From NCBI RefSeq assembly GCF_018459925.1, contig NZ_CP075371.1:496001-560000 (forward strand): a stretch of 64,000 bases of DNA, written 5' to 3'. The notes under the pieces are model-generated. The model was not told where the DNA came from and did no database searches. It saw only the letters and a list, made by a program, of their open reading frames with translations. Each line of letters starts with the position of its first letter. The stretch's first letter is position 1. Shown piece by piece: positions 1-6,607 of the stretch. This DNA is from Nocardioides aquaticus. GTDB lineage: Bacteria > Actinomycetota > Actinomycetes > Propionibacteriales > Nocardioidaceae. The position numbers were made by a program, and so were the translations under genes.

Positions 1-594
1 CTCGTCAACAACGCCGGGTACGGCTACCGCTCCGCCCTCGAGGAGGGCGACCACGAGGACGTGCTGCGGCTGTTCGACACCCACGTGCACGGCACCGTGC
101 GCCTGACGCAGGCCGTCCTGCCCGGGATGCGCGCCCGGCGCTCGGGCACGGTCGTCAACCTCTCGTCGATCGGGGCGCGGGTCTGCCCGGAGGGCTCCGG
201 CTACTACGCCGCCGTCAAGGCCGCCGTCGAGGCGCTCACGCTCTCGCTGCGCAAGGAGGTCGCCCCCCTCGGGATCACCGCCATGACCGTCGAGCCCGGC
301 GCCTTCCGGACCGACTTCTCCGGCCGGTCGCTGACCCAGTCGGCCGTCCCGATCGACGACTACGCCGACACCGCGGGCCGCCGTCGTCGCGAGAACGACC
401 CGACCGACGGCACCCAGCCCGGTGACCCGGCCAAGGCGGCGAGGGCGCTGGTCGACGTCGTGGAGTCGGGGCGGGCGCCGTACCTGCTCGTGCTCGGCAA
501 CGACGCCTCCGACGGCATCCGCGGGGCGCTGGACGCGCTGCGCGCGGACCTGGACGCCTGGGAGGACGTCAGCCGCAGCACGGACTTCGACTAG
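1..594 (+). CDS. SDR family oxidoreductase, 5' end outside window
   Basis: The reading frame is open from the first base and ends in TAG at 592-594, so the N-terminal Rossmann glycine motif is missing. The visible 197 residues contain the SDR NNAG motif (visible residues 3-6), a catalytic Ser in NLSS (about 55-56) and the YxxxK pair in YYAAVK (Tyr 69, Lys 73). This makes it a classical NAD(P)-dependent short-chain dehydrogenase. The PGAFRTDF segment after beta-6 is typical of the family. Substrate cannot be told from the sequence. Its stop overlaps the 3' end of the convergent RidA gene by 4 bases, leaving no room for a separate terminator. Confidence 0.9.
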   Translation, partial: LVNNAGYGYRSALEEGDHEDVLRLFDTHVHGTVRLTQAVLPGMRARRSGTVVNLSSIGARVCPEGSGYYAAVKAAVEALTLSLRKEVAPLGITAMTVEPGAFRTDFSGRSLTQSAVPIDDYADTAGRRRRENDPTDGTQPGDPAKAARALVDVVESGRAPYLLVLGNDASDGIRGALDALRADLDAWEDVSRSTDFD

Positions 595-995
595 GCCCGG
601 CCGAGCGGGTCCTCGGCCACCGCGCGGATCTCCACCAGCGTGCCCGGGACCACGAGCTCGGCGATCCCGATCGCCGACCACGCGGGGTACGGCGCGGGCA
701 CGTGCTGGTCCTTGACGGCGGCGAACGCGAGGAAGTGCTCGCGCAGTCCGACGTGGTACGTCGTGAGCTCGACCAGGTCGGCCGTGGTCGCACCCGCGGT
801 GGCCAGCGTCGCGTCGAGGTGGGTGAACGCCTGGCGGAACTGGGTCGTCGGGTCGGGATCGACGGTGCCGTCGGCGCGCACGCCGGTGACGCCGGAGCAG
901 AAGAGCAGGCCGCGGCTGCGGACGACGTGGCTGAAGTGCCAGCGCGCGGCGGGGTCCTGGGGGCCGGCGGCGGCGGGGTCGACGAGGTGGTCCAC
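591..995 (-). CDS. RidA/YjgF/Rid-family protein
   Basis: This 134-residue protein has the length and layout of the Rid family: a beta-strand with LLFCSGVTG near residues 30-38, a central helix (TQFRQAFTHLDATL) and a C-terminal VEIRAVA segment. The Arg at about 124 matches the residue that binds imine/enamine acids in RidA. Family members hydrolyse reactive 2-aminoacrylate-type imines or act in specific catabolic pathways. This copy belongs to the broader group, since the exact RidA C-terminal motif is not complete. It is convergent with the SDR upstream and separated from the next minus-strand gene by 33 bases, so the two could share a transcript. Confidence 0.8.
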   Translation of the reverse strand: MDHLVDPAAAGPQDPAARWHFSHVVRSRGLLFCSGVTGVRADGTVDPDPTTQFRQAFTHLDATLATAGATTADLVELTTYHVGLREHFLAFAAVKDQHVPAPYPAWSAIGIAELVVPGTLVEIRAVAEDPLGRA

Positions 996-1028
996 GGGGC
1001 GATCCTGCCCTGCTGCCGCCGGGTCCGC

Positions 1029-1373
1029 TCAGGCCCGTCGTCGCACCCACAGGCAGGCGACGACGTCGTCGGTGTCGGGTGCCAGGAAGAGCAGGTAGTG
1101 GCGTCCGGCGACGTCGTCGACGACCGGCGCCAGGCGGACGGTCTGCTGGCCGGAGGCTGCGAGGTCCTCGACTGCGCTGTCGAACCCGGCGTGCTCGACG
1201 CCGACGGCGACCACGTGCGCCGCGCGGCGCCGGTAGATCGTGAGCAGGTTCGCCGTGGTCGGCCGGCCCGGGAACGTCTCGGGGCGGGCGCCGCGCCCGA
1301 TCGCGTCGGCGCAGTCGTGCGAGGCCGGGTCGGGTCGTTCCCGCAACGTCGCCTGCAGCCGGTCGAGGTCCAT
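1029..1373 (-). CDS. hypothetical protein, 114 aa
   Basis: I do not recognise this protein. It begins at an ATG at 1373 (MDLDRLQATLRERP) and ends WVRRRA. It is a small, mixed alpha/beta, soluble protein: no membrane segment, no signal peptide, two Cys. The middle (RRRAAHVVAVGVEHAGFDSA) and the end (LLFLAPDTDDVVACLWV) look like buried beta-strands. A longer open frame extends upstream as far as about 2279, but that stretch lies opposite a better-supported plus-strand gene. The start is divergent from the 2H-phosphoesterase-like gene, 70 bases away. Confidence 0.6.
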   Translation of the reverse strand: MDLDRLQATLRERPDPASHDCADAIGRGARPETFPGRPTTANLLTIYRRRAAHVVAVGVEHAGFDSAVEDLAASGQQTVRLAPVVDDVAGRHYLLFLAPDTDDVVACLWVRRRA

Positions 1374-1443
1374 GCCCCGATGCTGGCACCCGTGTGCTGC
1401 GTTCCGGACCACCGCCGGGCCGGTCGCGTCTAGCCTGCGGGAC

Positions 1444-2066
1444 GTGCTGCTCCACCTCGCCGTCGTCCCACCCCCGCCCTGGTCGACGAGGCCTCGGCCG
1501 TGCTGCGGGACCTGCGGGCTCCGGCCCCGGCTCGCAGCGGCGGGGTCGGGCGCCTGCTCGGGCGCTCCCGCACGACGCCCGCCGGGCCGGCTCCTCTCGA
1601 CCTCCTCGACCCGGACCTGGTCCTGCTGCCCGTGACCCCCCTGGGCAACCTCACCCCGCGCGACGCCCGGCGCCTGGCCGCGGCGGTCACCGACGCCCTC
1701 GCACCGCTCGCCAGGCCGGTGGTGCGCACGCACGGCGGGGTCGCCCTCGAGCCGATCGGCGACGACCGTGTCCAGGTCCGCCTGGTCGGCGACGAGAGGG
1801 GACTGCGGACGGTGGTCTCGGCGGCGCTCGCCGCGATCGAGCAGGTCGGGATCTTCTGCGACCGCCGGGTGTTCCGTCCGCTGCTCCCGCTGGCCCGGGT
1901 CAACGAGGCGACCACCGAGGCCGACCTGGAGGCCGCTCTGGCCGCGCTGGCCGGGGCCGAGGGGCGGCCGTGGGCCGTCGACCACGTCGCGCTCCTCCAA
2001 CGCCCCGCCGACGCGCGGACCCAGCCGTCGCGGGTGGTCGAGCGGATCCCGGTCGGGGCGCCGTAG
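1444..2066 (+). CDS. 2'-5' RNA ligase/2H phosphoesterase-like protein, apparent frameshift
   Basis: From GTG 1444 one frame reads VLLHLAVVPPP. The next frame continues ALVDEASAVLRDLR and stays open to TAG 2066. Adding one C to the run at 1471-1475 joins them into a 207-residue protein of normal 2'-5' RNA ligase (LigT) length. Without it, the first in-frame start is GTG 1500 (188 residues). The fold is recognisable, but both HxT catalytic motifs are altered: LLPVTPLGN stands where HLTLxFLGN is expected, and FRPLLPLAR where FHPHLTLAR is expected. Catalysis is therefore doubtful. It could bind RNA or nucleotides without cleaving them, or be a pseudogene. Confidence 0.6.
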
Positions 2067-2126
2067 CCCGGGTGTCCTGAGGGTGGAGATCGGGAAGAAA
2101 AGCCCCGCGGTGTTGTTCAACCTTGC

Positions 2127-3143
2127 ATGAAGAAGATCGGCTTCCTGTCCTTCGGGCACTGGACCCCCTCGCCGCAGTCGCAGACGCGCTCGGCCTCCGA
2201 CGTGCTGCTGCAGTCGATCGACCTCGCGGTCGCGGCGGAGGAGCTCGGGGCGGACGGAGCGTACTTCCGCGTGCACCACTTCGCGAACCAGCTCGCCTCG
2301 CCGTTCCCGCTGCTGGCCGCGGTCGGGGCGCGCACGAGCCGGATCGAGATCGGCACCGGCGTGATCGACATGCGCTACGAGAACCCGCTCTACATGGCCG
2401 AGGACGCCGGCTCGGCCGACCTCATCTCCGGCGGCAGGCTGCAGCTCGGCATCAGCCGCGGCTCACCGGAGCAGGTCGTCGACGGCTTCCGCTACTTCGG
2501 GTACGCCCCCGGTGAGGGCCAGGACGCCTCCGACATGGCCCGTCAGCACACCCAGGTGCTTCTCGAGGTGCTCAAGGGCGAGGGGTTCGCCGAGCCCAAC
2601 CCGCGCCCGATGTTCCCGAACCCGCCGGGCCTGCTGCGCATCGAGCCGCACAGCCCCGGCCTGCGGGACCGGATCTGGTGGGGCGCCGGCACGCGCGCCA
2701 CGGCCGAGTGGACCGCGGAGCAGGGGATGAACCTGATGAGCTCCACCCTGCTCAGCGAGGACACCGGGGTGCCCTTCCACCAGCTGCAGGCCGAGCAGGT
2801 CGAGCGGTACCGCAAGGCGTGGGCCGACGCCGGGCACCAGCGGGACGGCCGCGTCTCGGTCAGCCGGAGCATCTTCCCGGTCGTCAACGACCTCGACCGG
2901 GCGTACTTCGGTGCGGCCGGCGGGCAGGACCAGGTCGGCTACCTCGACGGCGGCAAGGCCCGCTTCGGCAAGACGTACGCCGGTGAGCTCGAGCAGCTGG
3001 TCAAGGACCTGGCCGAGGACGAGGCGATCGCGGCGGCGGACACCCTGCTGCTGACGATCCCCAACCAGCTCGGGGTCGACTACTGCGCCCACGTCCTCGA
3101 CGTGGTCGTCAACCAGGTGGCGCCGGAGCTCGGCTGGCGCTGA
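2127..3143 (+). CDS. LLM-class flavin-dependent oxidoreductase
   Basis: The 338-residue protein starts at ATG 2127 (MKKIGFLSFGHW). It has luciferase-like monooxygenase features: an N-terminal beta-strand, LAVAAEELGADGAYFRVHHF, IEIGTGVIDM, and LISGGRLQLGISRGS (the flavin phosphate loop). Relatives use reduced FMN or F420 to oxidise small organic substrates. The substrate here is unknown. The gene stands alone between a plus-strand gene ending 60 bases upstream and a NUDIX-like gene 62 bases downstream. The 13 bases TTGTTCAACCTTG at 2113-2125, immediately before the start, also occur upstream of the sigma-factor gene at 58254-58266. This could be a shared regulator site. Confidence 0.88.
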   Translation: MKKIGFLSFGHWTPSPQSQTRSASDVLLQSIDLAVAAEELGADGAYFRVHHFANQLASPFPLLAAVGARTSRIEIGTGVIDMRYENPLYMAEDAGSADLISGGRLQLGISRGSPEQVVDGFRYFGYAPGEGQDASDMARQHTQVLLEVLKGEGFAEPNPRPMFPNPPGLLRIEPHSPGLRDRIWWGAGTRATAEWTAEQGMNLMSSTLLSEDTGVPFHQLQAEQVERYRKAWADAGHQRDGRVSVSRSIFPVVNDLDRAYFGAAGGQDQVGYLDGGKARFGKTYAGELEQLVKDLAEDEAIAAADTLLLTIPNQLGVDYCAHVLDVVVNQVAPELGWR

Positions 3144-3205
3144 TCCGGGGGGCGCCGACCCGGCCCGCGCCGGACGCGGCGGGGCGCGTCCGGTAGACAA
3201 TCCCC

Positions 3206-3739
3206 ATGAGCGACCTGTTCACCGAGTCCAGCAGCCAGTGGCTGAGCCGCGACGAGCTGGAGTCGGCCCGCCAGCGGCTGCCGATGCTCTACGTCGACGC
3301 GGTGCCGGTCCGGGTCGACGAGACGGGCACGGTCACCGCGTTCGGGCTGCTGCTGCGGGTCAGCGGCGACGGCGAGATCAGCAGGGCGCTGATCTCGGGC
3401 CGTGTGCTCTACCAGGAGCGGGTCCGCACCGCGCTCCTGCGCCACCTGGAGAAGGACCTCGGCCCGCTGGCGCTGCCCAAGCTCCCGGCCCACCCGCAGC
3501 CCTTCACCGTCGCGGAGTACTTCCCGATGCGGGGCGTCACCCCGTTCCACGACGCCCGTCAGCACGCCGTCTCGCTGGCCTACGTCGTGCCGGTCGAGGG
3601 CGACTGCGCCCCCCAGCAGGACGCGCTGGAGCTGGCCTGGTTCACCCCCGAGCAGGCTGCCGACCCGGAGGTCCAGCAGGCGATGGCCGGCGGCCAGGGC
3701 ACGCTGCTGCGCCAGGCGCTGGCGGTCTGCGGCTTCTAG
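3206..3739 (+). CDS. NUDIX-like DUF4916 family protein
   Basis: This 177-residue protein (ATG 3206) resembles the actinobacterial DUF4916/NUDIX-fold family: WLSRDELESARQRLPMLYVD at the N-terminus and a NUDIX-like helix around residues 65-87. The NUDIX box is degenerate. It keeps the first Gly and Glu, but the REUXEE core reads RHLEKD, so the usual metal-binding glutamates are only partly present and hydrolase activity is uncertain. The stop codon TAG at 3737-3739 shares its last base with the first unit of the tandem repeat downstream. Confidence 0.7.
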   Translation: MSDLFTESSSQWLSRDELESARQRLPMLYVDAVPVRVDETGTVTAFGLLLRVSGDGEISRALISGRVLYQERVRTALLRHLEKDLGPLALPKLPAHPQPFTVAEYFPMRGVTPFHDARQHAVSLAYVVPVEGDCAPQQDALELAWFTPEQAADPEVQQAMAGGQGTLLRQALAVCGF

Positions 3740-3845
3740 CCGAGATGACGCTCGCGGACAGCCGAGGTGACGCTCGCGGACAGCCGAGGTGACGCTCGCG
3801 GACAGCCGAGGTGACGCTCGCGGACACGCGAGATGACGGTTGCGG
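3739..3845 (+). repeat. Dispersed 22-bp repeat element, copy A (four units plus terminal unit)
   Basis: Four tandem 22-base units (starting at 3739, 3761, 3783 and 3805) share the core GAGRTGACGCTCGCGGACA. A diverged terminal unit at 3827-3845 ends GAGATGACGGTTGCGG. There are no unique spacers, so this is not CRISPR. The same composite, in either orientation, occurs at 5073, 29232 and 34060. This copy fills the space between the NUDIX-like gene and the alcohol dehydrogenase. Confidence 0.9.
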
Positions 3846-3899
3846 CGCGTGGCATGCTCCGGCCATGCCCGCTCTGCTGACACCCGGCCCCGTGCGTCG

Positions 3900-5054
3900 A
3901 TGAGGGCGGTCTCCTGCGCCCACGGCGAGCTGGAGGTCGTCGACCTGCCCGACCCTCGCCCGGCCGCCGGCCAGGTCGTGCTCGCCGTGCGCCGATGCGG
4001 GATCTGCGGCTCCGACCTGCACGCCAAGGACCACGCCGACGAGCTCGACGAGGTCATGGTGGAGGTCGGGTACGACGCCTCGATCCGCTCCGACCGCCCC
4101 ACCGTGCTCGGCCACGAGATCTGCGGCGAGGTCGTCGAGCGCGGTCGTGGCGTCCCCCGGGAGCTCCGTCCGGGCACGCTGGCGGTGACCTTCCCGCTGG
4201 TCCGCGCGGCCGGGGCGGTGCACCTGACGGGGTTGTCGCCCCAGGCGCCGGGCGGGTACGCCGAGCAGGTGCTGGCGCAGGGCTCGATGACGCTCGCCGT
4301 GCCGAACGGGCTCGCGCCCGAGGTCGCCGTGCTGACCGAGCCGATGGCCGTCGCGCTGCACGCGGTGCGCCGGGCCGACGTCGGGCGGCGCGACGTCGCG
4401 GTCGTCCTGGGCTGCGGCCCCGTCGGCCTGGCCGTGGTCTGCCACCTGAAGGCGCGCGGCGTACGTCGGGTCGTGGCCTCGGACCCCTCGGCCGCCCGGC
4501 GGGCGCTGGCCCTGCGGTGCGGAGCGGACACCGTGGTCGACCCGCGCGAGGAGTCGCCGTACGACGCAGCCTCGACGCGGCGGACCGTGCGGACGGCCCC
4601 GCAGCTCCTCGAGCTGGCCGTGGGTTCGATGGACAGGCTGCGCCGGGTCCCGGGGTGGGTGCACCTCTACCGCGCCGCCGAGCTGGCCGGGGCGGCGGAC
4701 GCGCCGCGGCCGGTCGTCTTCGAGTGCGTCGGCACCCCCGGGATGATCGACGGTGTCCTGTCCGGGGCGCCGATGGGCACCCGGGTCGTGGTGGTCGGCG
4801 TCTGCATGGGCGCGGACCGGATCCGCCCGTCGATGGCGGTCAACAAGGAGATCGAGCTCCGCTTCGTGCTCGGCTACACCCCTCTTGAGCTGCGGGACAC
4901 GCTGCACCTGCTGGCCGAGGGCGAGGTCGATGCCTCGCCGCTGGTCACCGGGACGGTCGGGCTCGACGGGGTGGCCGGGGCGTTCGTCGCGCTGGCCGGG
5001 GCCGAGCGGCACGCCAAGGTGCTCGTCGACCCGTCGTCCGACGCCGTGCTCTGA
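3900..5054 (+). CDS. Zinc-binding alcohol dehydrogenase (MDR family)
   Basis: The most likely start is ATG 3900 (MRAVSCAHGELEV). Upstream in-frame codons fall in or next to the repeat element. The 384-residue protein has the MDR catalytic-zinc ligands: Cys36 in CGICGSDLH and His72-Glu73 in LGHEICGEV. The nucleotide loop is GCGPVGLAV. The four-Cys lobe that binds structural zinc in classical alcohol dehydrogenases is absent. The C-terminal part (HAKVLVDP) is normal. It oxidises or reduces an unknown alcohol with NAD(P). The gene is bracketed by two copies of the dispersed repeat. Confidence 0.85.
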   Translation: MRAVSCAHGELEVVDLPDPRPAAGQVVLAVRRCGICGSDLHAKDHADELDEVMVEVGYDASIRSDRPTVLGHEICGEVVERGRGVPRELRPGTLAVTFPLVRAAGAVHLTGLSPQAPGGYAEQVLAQGSMTLAVPNGLAPEVAVLTEPMAVALHAVRRADVGRRDVAVVLGCGPVGLAVVCHLKARGVRRVVASDPSAARRALALRCGADTVVDPREESPYDAASTRRTVRTAPQLLELAVGSMDRLRRVPGWVHLYRAAELAGAADAPRPVVFECVGTPGMIDGVLSGAPMGTRVVVVGVCMGADRIRPSMAVNKEIELRFVLGYTPLELRDTLHLLAEGEVDASPLVTGTVGLDGVAGAFVALAGAERHAKVLVDPSSDAVL

Positions 5055-5072
5055 CCCCGGGGCGAGGGCGCG

Positions 5073-5134
5073 CCGCAACCGTCACCTCGAGGCGCCGCGA
5101 GCGTCATCTCGGCTGTCCGGAAGGGTCATCTCGG
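5073..5134 (-). repeat. Dispersed 22-bp repeat element, copy B
   Basis: Read on the minus strand this holds three units: one ending CCTTCCGGACA, one ending CTCGCGGCGC, and the conserved terminal unit ending GACGGTTGCGG. It lies between two plus-strand genes, in the opposite orientation to copy A. Confidence 0.88.
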
Positions 5135-5168
5135 CCCGGGTGCGGTGCGGGGCCCGGGACAGGGGACG

Positions 5169-6464
5169 ATGCCGGTCATGCGACTGACCTGGACCCTGCA
5201 CGGTGACGGGCGCTCGGTGGCCCCCGACGCGATCGTCCGCCCCGGCGAGCGGCTCAGCTGGCCGCTGACGGTCGGGCTCGGCGCGCAGCACGTCGTCGCG
5301 ATGTTCGGCGCGACCTTCCTGGTCCCGCTGCTGACCGGCTTCCCGCCGACCGCGACCCTGTTCTTCTCCGGCGTCGGCACGATCCTCTTCCTGCTGCTGA
5401 CGGCGAACCGGCTGCCGAGCTACCTCGGCTCGTCGTTCGCCTTCATCGCCCCGATCACGGCCGCCAGCACCAGCGGCGGCCCCGGGGCGGCCCTGTTCGG
5501 CGTGCTGGCCACCGGGCTGCTGCTCGCCGCGGTCGGCGCGGTGGTCCTGGTCACCGGCACCGGCTGGATCGAGTCGCTGATGCCGCCCGTGGTCACCGGC
5601 GCGATCGTCGCCCTGATCGGCCTGAACCTCGCCGGCGCCGCGACGACCAACGTCGAGATGGCGCCGCTCACCGCCTTCGTGACCCTCGCCGTGGTGCTGC
5701 TGGTCGCGGTCGGCCTGCGCGGGTTCGCCGCCCGCCTGTCCATCCTGATTGGCGTCGCCGTCGGGTACGTCGTGGCCGCGGTCACCGGCGTCGTCGACCT
5801 CGCCCCCGTGGGCGACGCGGCCTGGGTCGGCCTTCCCGACTTCACCGCCCCGTCCTTCGCGTGGTCGGTCCTGCCGGCCTTCCTGCCGGTGGTGCTGGTC
5901 CTGGTCGCCGAGAACGTCGGCCACGTCCGTACGGTCGCCCACCTGACCGGGGACGAGTCGGTCAACCGGCTCACCGGACGAGCGTTGCTGGCCGACGGGC
6001 TGGCCACCACGCTGGCCGGGGCCGGCGGCGGATCGGGCACCACGACGTACGGCGAGAACATCGGCGTGATGGCCGCGACGCGCGTCTACTCGACCGCGGC
6101 CTACTGGGTCGCCGGGCTGACCGCGCTCCTGCTGAGCTTGTCGCCCAAGTTCGGTGCGCTGGTCAACACGATCCCGGCCGGCGTGCTGGGCGGGGTGACC
6201 GTCGCGCTCTACGGCCTGATCGGCGTCATCGGCGTCAAGATCTGGATCGACAACCGGGTCGACTTCTCCCGCCCGGTCAACCAGCTCACGGCGGCCGTCG
6301 CGCTGGTGATCGGGATCGGCGACCTGACCCTCGGCTTCGGCCTCGGCGGCGAGGACGTCGTGGTGACCGGGATCGCGCTCGGCACGATCGCCGCGCTGGT
6401 CGTCTTCCACCTGATGACCGCGGTCGAGAGGGCCCGCGGGACGGGCCCCGCCGGCCGGCCGTGA
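5169..6464 (+). CDS. NCS2 family uracil/xanthine permease (UraA-like)
   Basis: This polytopic membrane protein of about 431 residues carries the NCS2 hallmarks. They are a GAQHVVAMFG motif in TM1, LGSSFAFIAPI (TM3 half-helix) and TTTYGENIGV, the UraA-type substrate and proton-coupling motif with its conserved Glu. About 12-14 hydrophobic segments are visible. It should import uracil or a related nucleobase with a proton. ATG 5169 or ATG 5178 can both be the start. The purine-rich AGGGGA at 5161-5166 is close to the first and 11 bases from the second. A hairpin 18 bases after the stop is a plausible terminator. Confidence 0.9.
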   Translation: MPVMRLTWTLHGDGRSVAPDAIVRPGERLSWPLTVGLGAQHVVAMFGATFLVPLLTGFPPTATLFFSGVGTILFLLLTANRLPSYLGSSFAFIAPITAASTSGGPGAALFGVLATGLLLAAVGAVVLVTGTGWIESLMPPVVTGAIVALIGLNLAGAATTNVEMAPLTAFVTLAVVLLVAVGLRGFAARLSILIGVAVGYVVAAVTGVVDLAPVGDAAWVGLPDFTAPSFAWSVLPAFLPVVLVLVAENVGHVRTVAHLTGDESVNRLTGRALLADGLATTLAGAGGGSGTTTYGENIGVMAATRVYSTAAYWVAGLTALLLSLSPKFGALVNTIPAGVLGGVTVALYGLIGVIGVKIWIDNRVDFSRPVNQLTAAVALVIGIGDLTLGFGLGGEDVVVTGIALGTIAALVVFHLMTAVERARGTGPAGRP

Positions 6465-6482
6465 GTCTCCGGGCTGTTCTCG

Positions 6483-6501
6483 CCGAGCGCCTCTGGCTCG
6501 G
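6483..6501 (+). terminator. Candidate terminator hairpin after permease
   Basis: Inverted repeat CCGAGC / GCTCGG with a 7-base loop, 18 bases after the permease stop. No T-run follows, as is usual in high-GC actinobacteria. Moderate support only. Confidence 0.45.
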
Positions 6502-6517
6502 TGTCTACTCTTGCCGG

Positions 6518-6607
6518 GTGCGCAGCCTGCTGGTGGTGGAGGACGACCGGGACGGGCGGGCCCGGACCGCCGCACCGGTCCCGCGACGACGCCCGGTGAG
6601 CCCGTGA
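6518..6607 (+). CDS. Small ORF resembling a response-regulator N-terminus, 29 aa
   Basis: GTG 6518 opens a 29-residue frame beginning VRSLLVVEDDRDGRAR. This matches the first beta-strand and acidic pair of CheY-like receivers, but it ends at TGA 6605-6607 with no further receiver sequence. The stop overlaps the GTG start of the histidine kinase (GTGA). It may be a decayed response-regulator remnant, a short leader that couples translation to the kinase, or chance. No similar residues continue in another frame within the kinase gene, so a simple frameshift does not restore it. Confidence 0.35.
   Translation: MRSLLVVEDDRDGRARTAAPVPRRRPVSP

Noticed and set aside
1374..2279. An N-terminal extension of the minus-strand hypothetical gene at 1029
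   Set aside because: It would lie opposite the 2H-phosphoesterase-like gene and part of the LLM gene and is Arg-rich. The ATG at 1373 is adequate.
3739..3845. A CRISPR-like tandem repeat
   Set aside because: Units are contiguous with no unique spacers, and no cas genes are present.
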